Assembly: GCA_026397915.1 (NCBI GenBank)
Contig: JAPLTX010000060.1
Location: 1 to 64,000 of the forward strand
Reading direction: 5' to 3'
Length of the DNA stretch: 64,000 nt
DNA from: Verrucomicrobiota bacterium
GTDB taxonomy: Bacteria > Verrucomicrobiota > Verrucomicrobiia > CAIQCK01
The notes beneath the pieces were generated by a model that saw nothing but the letters and a program-made list of their open reading frames with translations, made no database searches and was not told the DNA's origin. The position numbers were made by a program, and so were the translations under genes. How positions within the stretch are numbered: position 1 is the first letter of the stretch; every line of letters begins with the position of its first letter. Positions 1 through 7,145 of the stretch are shown piece by piece.

Positions 1-74
1 ATCACAACGATGGGGGAGATGGGACCAGGGCAAAATGGCAAACACCGCAAACCCGTCATCTACAGCAACGCCAC

Positions 75-136
75 CAGCAACGACTCGTCAGTGGGGAATT
101 CTAATTGTCGTTGCTGCGGAAAAGTAATTGTCGTTG
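75..136. repeat. Spaced direct repeats and hairpin, possible transposon end
   Basis: The 12-mer TAATTGTCGTTG occurs at 102-113 and again at 125-136, a 23-bp spacing. A perfect 10-bp inverted repeat (CAGCAACGAC at 75-84, GTCGTTGCTG at 107-116) overlaps the first copy. Repeated transposase-binding sites at this spacing are known at the ends of Tn7/Mu-type (TniA/TnsB) elements. The array abuts the point where similarity to the ACR3 C-terminus begins. I infer that it is one end of an element lying to the left of the window. No transposase gene is visible in the 137 bases to the left, so this stays tentative. Confidence 0.35.
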
Positions 137-137
137 A

Positions 138-254
138 CGGGCCGTTGTCGGCGTGTTGGTCGAGGTGCCGGTGATGCTGTCGGTCTGCAACGTCTGCAAC
201 CGCACTCGCGGCTGGTATCAGAGCGGGTTGTCGCGTCGAGCCGCGGTTGTGTAA
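138..254 (+). pseudogene. C-terminal remnant of an ACR3-type arsenite efflux pump
   Basis: Reading 138-254 in frame gives 38 residues and a TAA stop. It contains VGVLVEVPVMLSV followed by NRTRGWY. The VEVPVML block followed by N-x-T-x-x-W is the usual end of ACR3-family (arsB/acr3) arsenite exporters. The frame is closed by a TGA at 135-137, immediately before the similarity starts, and the sequence further left does not look like the preceding ACR3 helix. The gene therefore appears cut off on its 5' side, probably by the element whose repeats lie at 102-136. Its position just upstream of an arsR operon supports the assignment. It is recognised from the motif only. Confidence 0.6.
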
Positions 255-465
255 GGTCATGGGGAAATCGTTTGAGGAGAGGCCAGAGGTGTGTCAATCT
301 TCGGTCATGCCATTGGCGGTTTATGATGAGTTGGCGCGGTCGCGGGTCGTCCGGCGGGATCGAGTTCGCCCGCCTGTTGTGCTGGCGGTGGATGGCTAGT
401 GCTACCGACGCGGCGTTCACCGTCAAAGCCTTCGCTCACAAACGCCGTGGATAAGGAAGAACACT

Positions 466-987
466 ATGAAGAAGTCAACGGACGCACCTCAAACAGAAGA
501 CCTCACAAAACTGGTCAATGATTTCCGCGACGAGATCGCCTTCTTGCGGACGATTCCCATGTTTGACGCGTTGGGGGATGTTGAACTCGCGCGGCTCTGC
601 CAAGTGACCGCCCGACGCCAGTATCCCGCCGGCTCGGTTTTGCTGGCGGAAGGCGATTTCAACGACGCGCTCTACCTGGTTCGCGAAGGCACGGTCGGAT
701 TGTTTCATCCTGCTGCCGCCCCAAAACCATTCATTGAACTGGGGCGCGGTCGCTTTTTCGGGCAAGTAAGCATGTTTGATCCCGCGCCGTCTTCCGCCAC
801 CGTTCGCTCCTGCACCGACGTGGAAGTCATGTGCCTGCGCGCTCGACCACTGAGTGACCTGTTCATCCAGCATCCCGGCACAGCCACGCGGCTGTTGATG
901 GCCATCATTCAAGACCTCGCCAAACGCCATCGCGCGATGTTGCAAAGAGTCAAAGACCAGCCTTTCGTTGAACGCCACCATCTGTGA
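466..987 (+). CDS. Cyclic-nucleotide-binding (Crp-type) domain protein without HTH
   Basis: This 173-residue protein has one cNMP-binding domain at about residues 28-150. Visible features are FLRTIPMFDAL, the glycine-rich turn in YLVREGTVGLF and the FGQVSMFD block in the phosphate-binding cassette position. The canonical FGE-(L/I)-x-L...RSA motif is altered to FGQVSMFD...SSAT, so nucleotide binding is uncertain. No helix-turn-helix follows, so it is not a Crp-like transcription factor; stand-alone domains of this type usually act as regulatory subunits. The ATG at 466 follows AAGGAAGAAC, a usable ribosome-binding site. It lies between the ACR3 remnant and arsR and may not be linked to either. 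Confidence 0.8.
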   Translation: MKKSTDAPQTEDLTKLVNDFRDEIAFLRTIPMFDALGDVELARLCQVTARRQYPAGSVLLAEGDFNDALYLVREGTVGLFHPAAAPKPFIELGRGRFFGQVSMFDPAPSSATVRSCTDVEVMCLRARPLSDLFIQHPGTATRLLMAIIQDLAKRHRAMLQRVKDQPFVERHHL

Positions 988-1181
988 CCGTCGCTCCCAC
1001 ATCTCGGCTGGAACGATGGTAGCTAGCGGCAGGCAACTAAGCTCAAGCACATCGTCCAAGCCCACAGGCGTAAGGCGGGGGCCGAAAGCGAATTGGAGAA
1101 TGGCAGTGGTGGTTCTACTTCATTTTGCCGCAGCCGGAGAGGCGAATTGGGGCGCGTCTGCGACCTGTGGAAAACAAGAGC

Positions 1182-1210
1182 TTGACATATTTAGGCAAAT
1201 GGCTAAATAT
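1182..1210 (+). promoter_or_regulatory. arsR promoter with overlapping palindromic operator
   Basis: TTGACA at 1182-1187 is a consensus -35 box. TAAATA at 1204-1209 fits a -10 box with 16 bp spacing. Between and overlapping them is a perfect interrupted palindrome, ATATTTAG (1187-1194) and CTAAATAT (1203-1210), separated by 8 bp. A-T-rich 8-2-8 or longer dyads in the spacer are typical ArsR/SmtB operators. The arsR ATG at 1224 follows 14 bases later, so the leader is short. Autorepression by the downstream ArsR is the obvious reading. Confidence 0.75.
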
Positions 1211-1223
1211 ATCGCTGTCATTT

Positions 1224-1544
1224 ATGGCTCAACCATTACCAACTCGGTTCAAGGCGCAGGCCGCCGTCCTCAAGGCACTGGCTCATCCCACGCGTTTGTT
1301 CATCGTGGATGAACTGGCCAGGGGCGAGCGCTGTGTGTGCGAGTTGACGGAAATGATTGGATCGGAAATGTCCACCGTCTCGAAGCATCTCACGCTGCTG
1401 AAACACGCCGGCATTGTGGAGGACGACAAGCGCGGCGTGCAGGTGTTCTACCGGCTCAAGACGCTGTGCGTGATGAACTTTTTCCAGTGTGTGACCGCCG
1501 TGCGACAGAACTCGGCCAGGGAGGAAGAACTGCAAACGCGGTGA
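1224..1544 (+). CDS. arsR: ArsR-family metalloregulator
   Basis: This 106-residue winged-helix repressor of the ArsR/SmtB family contains KALAHPTRLFIVDEL (helix 1-2), MSTVSKHLTLLKHAGIV (recognition helix) and VFYRL (wing). The pair C37-V-C39 in ERCVCEL matches the alpha-3 arsenic-sensing site of classical ArsR, which has ELCVCDL. Two further cysteines near the C-terminus (CVMNFFQC) could complete a thiolate site. A longer frame exists upstream from 1125, but ATG 1224 lies just after the promoter-operator dyad and matches the family start. It probably represses itself and the permease-thioredoxin genes that follow. Confidence 0.9.
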   Translation: MAQPLPTRFKAQAAVLKALAHPTRLFIVDELARGERCVCELTEMIGSEMSTVSKHLTLLKHAGIVEDDKRGVQVFYRLKTLCVMNFFQCVTAVRQNSAREEELQTR

Positions 1545-1572
1545 TTTTTTATTTGCCGAATACTTGGCGAGT

Positions 1573-1586
1573 TGGCTAAATAGCCA
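1573..1586. promoter_or_regulatory. Second dyad between arsR and the permease gene
   Basis: TGGCTA (1573-1578) and TAGCCA (1581-1586) form a perfect 6-bp dyad with a 2-bp centre. It shares the string GGCTAAATA with the operator half at 1202-1209. It lies 28 bp after the arsR stop and about 39 bp before the permease start. It could be a second, internal ArsR site or a small hairpin in the transcript. There is no T-run, so it is not a convincing terminator. Confidence 0.4.
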
Positions 1587-1624
1587 CGCTCTTCTTCGGC
1601 GCGAAGGAAAGAAAGCGTAGAAAC

Positions 1625-2971
1625 ATGAGCAGTTGCGCAGTCGGAAACAAGAGTGAGGGCATGAAGAAGGAACTGAAAATCTTCGGCTGGATAGCGGGCA
1701 TTTTCCTGGTCGCCTACTTCCTGCCGCTGGCCAATCCGAAGATCAGCGGTGCCATCCTCGATGGGTTCAAGTTGCTCCAGTGGTATGTCCGCAATCATGT
1801 GCTGGCCTGTGTGGTGCCGGCCATGTTCATCGCCGGGGCGATCATCACGTTCCTGTCGCAAGCGTCGGTGATGCGCTACCTCGGCCCGAGGTCAAACAAA
1901 CCGCTCGCTTACATCGTCGCTTCAGTTTCCGGATTCGTCCTGGCGGTTTGCTCGTGCAGCGTGCTGCCGGTGTTCGCGGGCATCTACACGCTCGGTGCGG
2001 GCCTGGGACCGGCTTCGGCGTTCCTCTACTCCGGCCCGGCGATCAACATCCTCGCGGTGTTTCTCACGGCGCGTGTGCTCGGGTTGCCCATCGGCGTCGC
2101 GCGGGCCGTGGGCGCGGTGGCGTTCGCGCTTATCATCGGCGTGCTAATGGCGGTGATCTTCCGCAAGAGCGAAGCGACACGCACGGAGGAAGCGTTGCAG
2201 ATGCCGGAGCCGAAAGCGCCGTCCCGGCCGCTATGGAAAACGGTGCTCTATTTCATCGCGATGGTGGCGTTCCTCGTTTTCAGCGACTGGTATAACCCGG
2301 GCGACGTGGTCGTCCACACGGCTTCGAGCGGCCAGTTCGCCGCAGTCTCGTTGCAGGAGACCAAGGACGAGGTTGTGTTCCAACTCCAGCAGGCGTGGGA
2401 CGGCCGCGCCAGCGGTGAGAAGGTGACGCTGGCCAAGTCCGCCATTGCGTCGGTCCAGGAAGCCGACACGTGGGTCATCGCCATGTATCACGCGCGATGG
2501 TATCTGGCCGGCGCGATGGGATTGGCGGTGCTGCTGATGGTCTGGCGCTGGTTCGACCGCGATGAGGTCAAGACATGGATGAGCAACACGTGGGATTTTT
2601 CCAAGATGATCGTGCCGCTGCTTTTCGGCGGGGTGTTCGTGGTCGGGTTCGTCGGCGCGCTGCTGCCGGACAAATACGTCGCCGGCTTCGTCGGCGACAA
2701 CTCGCTGAGTTCCAATCTCGTTGCCAGCGTCATCGGCGCATTCTGGTATTTCGCGACGCTGACCGAAATCCCCATTTGCGAGACGCTGGGCAAACTCGGC
2801 ATGCACCAGGGGCCGATGCTGGCGTTGCTGCTGGCCGGGCCGGCGTTGTCACTGCCGAGCATGTTGGTCCTCGCCCGGATCATGGGCTTCAAGAAGATGG
2901 CGGTATTTACGCTGCTGGTCGTGGTGATGTCCACCGCGACCGGCATGGTCTATGGGAATTTTTTCAGATAG
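1625..2971 (+). CDS. PF03773-type permease (ArsP/DUF318-like)
   Basis: This 448-residue polytopic membrane protein belongs to the predicted-permease family that includes the organoarsenical exporter ArsP. It has about 8-10 hydrophobic segments. A cysteine motif CSCSVLPVFAGI (C109, C111) is followed by SGPAIN, and a mirrored repeat near residues 375-400 reads TEIPICETLGKLG. The two halves are separated by a soluble loop at about residues 190-290 that looks periplasmic or cytoplasmic and is not recognised. ATG 1661 (residue 13) is an alternative start. With an ArsR upstream and thiol-redox genes downstream, export of a thiol-reactive metalloid or metal is likely; the substrate cannot be read from sequence. 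Confidence 0.85.
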   Translation: MSSCAVGNKSEGMKKELKIFGWIAGIFLVAYFLPLANPKISGAILDGFKLLQWYVRNHVLACVVPAMFIAGAIITFLSQASVMRYLGPRSNKPLAYIVASVSGFVLAVCSCSVLPVFAGIYTLGAGLGPASAFLYSGPAINILAVFLTARVLGLPIGVARAVGAVAFALIIGVLMAVIFRKSEATRTEEALQMPEPKAPSRPLWKTVLYFIAMVAFLVFSDWYNPGDVVVHTASSGQFAAVSLQETKDEVVFQLQQAWDGRASGEKVTLAKSAIASVQEADTWVIAMYHARWYLAGAMGLAVLLMVWRWFDRDEVKTWMSNTWDFSKMIVPLLFGGVFVVGFVGALLPDKYVAGFVGDNSLSSNLVASVIGAFWYFATLTEIPICETLGKLGMHQGPMLALLLAGPALSLPSMLVLARIMGFKKMAVFTLLVVVMSTATGMVYGNFFR

Positions 2972-2981
2972 GAGAACCCAC

Positions 2982-3227
2982 ATGCAACTACTCGTTCTGG
3001 GATCGGGCTGCGCAAAATGCGCCAAGCTCTACGAACAAACCGAACAGGCCGCCAAGGAACTCGGCGTGCCCTACGAACTCAACAAGATCACCGACCTGCG
3101 GCAGATCATGGCGCTACGCGTGATGCTGACGCCGGCGCTGGTGGTCAACGGCACCGTCAAGGTAGTCGGCAAAGTGCCGTCCGTGGAGGAGATCAAAACG
3201 ATCCTGAAACAATCGGAGCCATCATGA
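2982..3227 (+). CDS. Small thioredoxin-like protein (MTH895/TM0996 type)
   Basis: This 81-residue redox protein has an N-terminal beta-strand followed by GSGCAKC, placing the CxxC pair at C10 and C13. The cis-proline loop is MLTPALVVNG. Size and motifs match the small archaeal-type glutaredoxin/thioredoxin hybrids (PF13192). The start at 2982 follows GGAGA at 2971-2975 and lies 10 bases past the permease stop. A longer in-frame start at 2952 would overlap the permease and is less likely. The last four bases, ATGA, overlap the next gene, so translation is probably coupled. It likely passes electrons to or from the neighbouring thioredoxin/CcdA pair. Confidence 0.88.
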   Translation: MQLLVLGSGCAKCAKLYEQTEQAAKELGVPYELNKITDLRQIMALRVMLTPALVVNGTVKVVGKVPSVEEIKTILKQSEPS

Positions 3228-3583
3228 GACGATTCATTCTCACCATCTTGCTTGCCGCCGTTGCTACCACTGCCGGCGCGGCCGAGAAGCCGAAGCTGCC
3301 GCGCTTGCTCGAACTCGGTTCCGACAAGTGCATTCCATGTAAAGCTATGGCGCCGATCCTGAACGAGCTGAAGAAGGAGTGCGCCGGCCGGCTGGAGGTC
3401 GAGTTCATTGACGTGTGGAAGAACAAGTCCGCCGCCGGGAAATACGGCGTGAAAATCATCCCCACGCAGGTCTTCTTCGATGCCACTGGCAAGGAGCGAT
3501 TCCGCCACGAGGGCTTCTTCGGCAAGGACGACATCCTGGCGAAGTGGAAGGAGCTGGGCGTGGACTTGGCGGCGAAGCAATAG
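3224..3583 (+). CDS. Exported thioredoxin-fold protein
   Basis: This 119-residue protein has a clear Sec signal peptide (MRRFILTILLAAVATTAGA, cleavage near residue 19-20) and a thioredoxin fold. The active site is KCIPCKAM (C36, C39) and the cis-Pro loop is KIIPTQVFFD. Signal peptide and fold place it outside the cytoplasmic membrane. It overlaps the previous gene by ATGA and ends exactly where the CcdA gene begins. The natural model is that CcdA transfers electrons from cytoplasmic thiols to this protein, which then keeps a periplasmic partner reduced, possibly the cysteine motif of the permease or a metal-thiol complex. Confidence 0.88.
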   Translation: MRRFILTILLAAVATTAGAAEKPKLPRLLELGSDKCIPCKAMAPILNELKKECAGRLEVEFIDVWKNKSAAGKYGVKIIPTQVFFDATGKERFRHEGFFGKDDILAKWKELGVDLAAKQ

Positions 3584-4282
3584 ATGGAGCATCTCTTCAC
3601 ATCCCTGACGCACGCCGTCGAAGGCTCGCCGGCCATTGCGTTGAGCGCGGCCGCCGTTTGGGGCGTGCTCAGCGTCGTGCTCAGCCCGTGTCATCTCGCG
3701 AGCATTCCGCTCATCGTCGGTTTCATCAGCGGCCGAGGCCGCGTGACCACGGTGCGTGCGTTCTGGATCGCCACGCTCTTCTCCGTCGGCATTCTTATCA
3801 CCATCGCGGCCATTGGTGCTATCACAGCCGCCGCAGGGCGGATGCTGGGTGATGTGGGCGCGTGGGCCAACTATTTCGTTGCGGCCGTGCTCTTTCTGGT
3901 GGGGCTGCATCTGCTCGGCGTGATCCCGATGCCGTGGTCCGGCCCCGGCCAAGTAAACATGAAGCGCCGTGGCTTGCTGGCGGCGTTCATCCTCGGCTTG
4001 GTCTTCGGCATCGCGCTTGGCCCGTGCACGTTCGCCTACATGGCGCCGATGCTGGCGGTGACGTTCAAGCTCGCAACAAACAATCCGCTCTACGGTGCCT
4101 CGCTGTTGCTGGCCTACGGCGTGGGCCATTGCGCCGTCATCGTGCTGGCCGGCACGTTTACCGAGGTCGTGGAGCGCTATCTGAAGTGGAACGACCAATC
4201 CAAAGGCATCGCCGCGCTGAGAATCATCTGTGGCGTGCTGGTGCTGCTCGGCGGCGTGTGGCTGATTTATTCCGCGTCTTAA
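3584..4282 (+). CDS. CcdA/DsbD-type transmembrane electron carrier
   Basis: This 232-residue protein has six predicted membrane segments. It carries the two family cysteine motifs, LSPCHLASIP (C36) in the first helix and ALGPCTFAYMAP (C148) in the fourth. These form the reducible pair that carries electrons across the membrane in CcdA and DsbD. The ATG directly follows the stop of the exported thioredoxin gene, with no gap. Within this operon it probably recharges the exported thioredoxin rather than serving cytochrome c maturation, since no other ccm genes are present. Confidence 0.88.
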   Translation: MEHLFTSLTHAVEGSPAIALSAAAVWGVLSVVLSPCHLASIPLIVGFISGRGRVTTVRAFWIATLFSVGILITIAAIGAITAAAGRMLGDVGAWANYFVAAVLFLVGLHLLGVIPMPWSGPGQVNMKRRGLLAAFILGLVFGIALGPCTFAYMAPMLAVTFKLATNNPLYGASLLLAYGVGHCAVIVLAGTFTEVVERYLKWNDQSKGIAALRIICGVLVLLGGVWLIYSAS

Positions 4283-4300
4283 TTTCAACAGAAACAACGG

Positions 4301-4684
4301 ATGGAACCTATGAATGCTCAACCTCAATGCAGTTGCATGGCCGCGCCGAAACTGGTTTTCCCCTGCTCCGGTGCTTCGGACGTGGGCGGCCTCACTGACC
4401 GCGCTGCGCGGCAGATGACCCTCGATGGAACCGGCAAGATGTATTGCCTGGCTGGCATCGGTGGACGCGTGGACGGCATCATGGCGAACACGAAAGCCGC
4501 CGCCAAAGTGCTGGTGATTGACGGTTGCAAGGAAGAGTGCGCGCGCAAGATAATGGAACTGGCGGGCTTCAAAGAGTTCCAACATCTCAAGCTCGTCGAA
4601 ATGGGCTTCGAGAAGGGAGAAACGCGTGTGATTGCCGCCCGCATCCGGGCGGTGGCGGCCAAGGGCGCGGAAATGATTGTTTGA
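4301..4684 (+). CDS. DGC-domain putative zinc-binding protein
   Basis: This 127-residue protein matches the DGC family (PF08859), small proteins named for an Asp-Gly-Cys motif. Visible elements are FPCSGASDVGGL (C22), MYCLAGIGG and LVIDGCKEECA, the DGC motif with a second cysteine four residues on. A cysteine-rich N-terminus (QCSCM) precedes them. The family has no firmly assigned biochemistry; members often sit beside arsenic or metal genes. ATG 4310 is an alternative start. It lies 18 bases after ccdA and is probably in the same transcript. Confidence 0.82.
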   Translation: MEPMNAQPQCSCMAAPKLVFPCSGASDVGGLTDRAARQMTLDGTGKMYCLAGIGGRVDGIMANTKAAAKVLVIDGCKEECARKIMELAGFKEFQHLKLVEMGFEKGETRVIAARIRAVAAKGAEMIV

Positions 4685-4719
4685 AACCGCAAAGAAAAGA
4701 CTGAAACAAAGGAGACTCC

Positions 4720-5400
4720 ATGAAAGAGAACCTCACCCGCAGGAACTTCATCACCACCGCCGGTGTCGCCGCGCTGGCCGGCACGCTGGTCGCCCCCGTC
4801 GCGAAGGGCGCGGAAAGCGGCAACAAACTTAAGATTATCGGCATTTCGTGCAGCGCGCGGAAAGGCATGACCACCGCCAAGGCCGTGCAGGCTGCGCTCG
4901 ACGCCGCCAAAGGTGTGAACGCGCGCATCGAGGTCGAACTGATTGATCTCGGCGGCCTGAACTTTGCGGGCTACTTGCCAACACCGCCGCAGGACGACTT
5001 CGCCGCCATCCTGCCAAAACTGCAAGACCCTGCCGTCGCCGGCCTCATCATCGGCTCGCCCTCTTACTTCCGCAGCCTCAGTTCGCTTTGCAAAGCGTTC
5101 ATCGAACGCTGCGCGCCGCTGCGGGAGCCGAAAATGTTGCTAGCCGACAAACCGATGGGCGTGGTGGCAGTCGGCGGATTCCGCAACGGCGGCCAAGAGT
5201 TGGTAATCGAACAGATTCAGACGGCGATGCTATGCTTCGGTATGATTCCCGTCGGCGGCAAGCCGCCTGCGTTTCAAGGCGCGACCGTGCTCTCAACAAA
5301 GGACGACATCAGCGACGACGAACTCGGCCTCGAAACCGCAAAGAAAGTTGGTCTCCACGTCGCCGAAGTCGCCTTGCGCCTTGCGCCAAAAGCAAATTGA
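4720..5400 (+). CDS. Tat-exported NAD(P)H-dependent FMN reductase-like flavoprotein
   Basis: This 226-residue protein has a twin-arginine signal (TRRNFI at residues 6-11, then a hydrophobic stretch to about residue 30). A flavodoxin-like domain follows: KIIGISCSARKGMT is the phosphate loop, IIGSPSYFRSLSS the second flavin loop and VAVGGFRNGGQE the third. It resembles NADPH-dependent FMN reductases and iron-sulfur flavoproteins but lacks an obvious Fe-S cysteine cluster. AAAGGAG precedes the ATG. Tat export suggests folding with flavin in the cytoplasm before secretion. It closes the arsR operon; reduction of a metalloid or quinone outside the cytoplasm is a guess. Confidence 0.82.
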   Translation: MKENLTRRNFITTAGVAALAGTLVAPVAKGAESGNKLKIIGISCSARKGMTTAKAVQAALDAAKGVNARIEVELIDLGGLNFAGYLPTPPQDDFAAILPKLQDPAVAGLIIGSPSYFRSLSSLCKAFIERCAPLREPKMLLADKPMGVVAVGGFRNGGQELVIEQIQTAMLCFGMIPVGGKPPAFQGATVLSTKDDISDDELGLETAKKVGLHVAEVALRLAPKAN

Positions 5401-5414
5401 AAACTTCGTGATTC

Positions 5415-5453
5415 CTGAAAGCGTCACGCGAGGCGGTTGACACCCGCTTTCAG
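5415..5453. terminator. Inverted repeat between convergent genes
   Basis: CTGAAAGCG (5415-5423) and CGCTTTCAG (5445-5453) form a perfect 9-bp dyad with a 21-base loop. It lies between the flavoprotein stop at 5400 and the end of the minus-strand FmdB-like gene at 5450. It may act as a bidirectional transcription stop. The loop is long and no strong T-run is present. Confidence 0.3.
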
Positions 5454-5683
5454 TGGCAGCACCGGCACCCGCCACCGTGCGCCCGCGGTCGTGGCGCAGG
5501 CGACGCGCCACCGTGGCTGCCAACACCGATAAGACCCAGGCCGCCCGTGATGACTCGCCGGATTGGCTCGCCGGTCTCCGGGTGCTTCGTCAGCGCCGCG
5601 TCCTTCATGCTCTGGCGGATTTCATAGTGGCGCACTTCATCGCCCGGTTTGGCGGGGATGGTTTCGTAAACGTAAGTCGCCAT
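5450..5683 (-). CDS. FmdB-like small protein with lost zinc ribbon
   Basis: This 77-residue protein has the FmdB-family layout: ATYVYETI at the start, QSMKDAALTKHPETGEPIRR in the middle, then a glycine-rich tail. In typical FmdB regulators the two turns carry CxxC pairs forming a zinc ribbon. Here they read IPAKPGDE and KHPETGEP, without cysteine. The only cysteines form a terminal GGGCRCCH cluster. It lies 6 bases downstream of lysA on the same strand, probably co-transcribed. The function is unknown; metal binding through the tail is possible. Confidence 0.65.
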   Translation of the reverse strand: MATYVYETIPAKPGDEVRHYEIRQSMKDAALTKHPETGEPIRRVITGGLGLIGVGSHGGASPAPRPRAHGGGCRCCH

Positions 5684-5689
5684 GTCAGT

Positions 5690-6994
5690 TTACTCCTTCA
5701 ACCAACCGGCGACCTTTTCGCCGCGGATCAGGTCTTCGACGGTCTGGCGCGCGCGAACCACGGCGTAACGGTTACCATTGACCAACACCTCGGCGGCGAG
5801 GGGGCGAGAGTTGTAGTTGGAAGCCATCACCATGCCGTAAGCACCGGCGCTCAACAATGCGATGCCGTCGCCTTCCTTCACAGCGGCGAGCCGGCGGTTC
5901 TTGGCGAAGTAATCGCCGCTCTCGCAGATTGGCCCGACCACGTCGGCCACGAGTGTGCCGCGCGTCCGCCGCAGCGGGACGATCTGATGATACGAGTCGT
6001 AGAACGCCGGGCGGATGAGGTCGTTCATGCCGGCGTCCACAATGACAAAGGTTTTCTCCGGCGTGGACTTCACATATTGGACCTGCGTGACAAGCGCGCC
6101 GGCGTTGCCGACGATGAACCGGCCTGGCTCGATCAGGATGCGCAGGCCGAGCGGCGCCAGCAGCGGCACGAGGTTCGCCGCGTAACGCTGTGGCGTCAGC
6201 CACCCGCGGGCTTTTGGCGCGCGCCGCCACCAACCTGGCGTCGCGCTTTCCAGCGCCGGGTCATAGACGATGCCGATGCCGCCGCCGAGGCTGAAGAACT
6301 CGATGGCGTAAAGTTCCTTGAGTTTTCTCACCAACGGCAACGCCTTCTTCACCGCCGTCACGAACGGGCCAACGGAAGTGATCTGCGAGCCGATGTGCAT
6401 CTGCACCCCGCGGATGCGGATGCCCGGCAATTTCGCCGCACGGGCATAGACCGCCAGCACATCTTCGATGGCGATGCCGAATTTGTTCTCGTAGGTGCCA
6501 GTGGTGATTTTCGCGTGCGTGTGCGCTTCGACGTTCGGGTTGACGCGGATGGCGATCGGCGCGCGCTCGTTGATCTCCCGCGCGAGACGGTTGATGCGCT
6601 CGATTTCCGGCGCGCTCTCGACATTGAAACAGTAGATGCCCTGCGCCAACGCGTAGCGGATTTCCTCGTCTGTCTTGCCGACACCGGCGAAGACGCATTT
6701 GCGCGGGTCGCCACCGGCCTGCACGACGCGGAACAACTCGCCCGCGCTGACGATGTCAAAGCCGCCGCCGAGGTTCGCGAGCAGCCGCAGGATGGCGGCA
6801 TTGGAGTTGGCCTTCATCGCGAAACAGATCATCCGGTCCGGCAACCCCGCCAGCGCCCGGTCGAGCTTCTGGAAATGGTCGGTGATGGTGTGCTGGCTGT
6901 AAACGTAGAGTGGCGTGCCGCATTCGCGAGCGAGCCGCTCCAGAGCAACGCCCTCGCAATACAGCCGGCCATTCTTGAATTTGAAATCGTGCAT
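5690..6994 (-). CDS. lysA: Diaminopimelate decarboxylase
   Basis: This 434-residue PLP enzyme of fold type III converts meso-diaminopimelate to lysine, the last step of lysine synthesis. The PLP lysine lies in CFAMKANSN (K61). HAKITTGTYENKFGI, LGGGIGIVYD and GAYGMVMASNYNSRP are the expected conserved blocks. LysA usually has Cys-Glu around residue 345; GPICESGDYFA is present. The length is normal for the family. The start at 6994 is supported by the conserved N-terminal beta-barrel strand. The FmdB-like gene follows closely. Confidence 0.95.
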   Translation of the reverse strand: MHDFKFKNGRLYCEGVALERLARECGTPLYVYSQHTITDHFQKLDRALAGLPDRMICFAMKANSNAAILRLLANLGGGFDIVSAGELFRVVQAGGDPRKCVFAGVGKTDEEIRYALAQGIYCFNVESAPEIERINRLAREINERAPIAIRVNPNVEAHTHAKITTGTYENKFGIAIEDVLAVYARAAKLPGIRIRGVQMHIGSQITSVGPFVTAVKKALPLVRKLKELYAIEFFSLGGGIGIVYDPALESATPGWWRRAPKARGWLTPQRYAANLVPLLAPLGLRILIEPGRFIVGNAGALVTQVQYVKSTPEKTFVIVDAGMNDLIRPAFYDSYHQIVPLRRTRGTLVADVVGPICESGDYFAKNRRLAAVKEGDGIALLSAGAYGMVMASNYNSRPLAAEVLVNGNRYAVVRARQTVEDLIRGEKVAGWLKE

Positions 6995-7012
6995 GGGGGT
7001 TATTTAACCGAA

Positions 7013-7110
7013 GGCAACCACAGATGCACTCAGATAAACGCGGATGAAATCAGAACCAGAGCGAAACCGGAACCACAGATGCACACAGATGAACTCAGAT
7101 GTGACCATAA
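7013..7110. repeat. Degenerate CACAGATG-type repeats
   Basis: Variants of ACCACAGATGCACWCAGAT occur at about 7016-7034 and 7071-7090, with further partial copies to 7105. The reverse complement appears at about 7506-7537, beyond the GxxExxY gene, and another partial copy lies at about 28376-28403. The copies flank the GxxExxY gene in inverted orientation. They have no coding potential, and their function is unknown. Confidence 0.55.
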
Positions 7111-7145
7111 AGAAACGCACCGCTGCGATTTGTGCCGATCCGTGG

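Noticed and set aside
88..454. Open frames on both strands in 88-454 (108 and 112 codons)
   Set aside because: The compositions are arginine-rich and look like shadows. They overlap the ACR3 remnant and the repeat end, and lack ribosome-binding sites or known motifs.
475..1065. 196-codon minus-strand frame over the cNMP gene
   Set aside because: It is the antisense shadow of the cNMP-binding gene; only the plus frame has a domain and a good start.
1018..1180. Possible gene remnant between the cNMP gene and arsR
   Set aside because: Frames were read on both strands, and none gave a recognisable motif or a start with a ribosome-binding site.
3071..4585. 504-codon minus-strand frame across the thioredoxin-CcdA genes
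   Set aside because: It spans four well-supported plus-strand genes, is rich in Arg/His/Gln and has no domain. It is a codon-bias artefact of GC-rich DNA.
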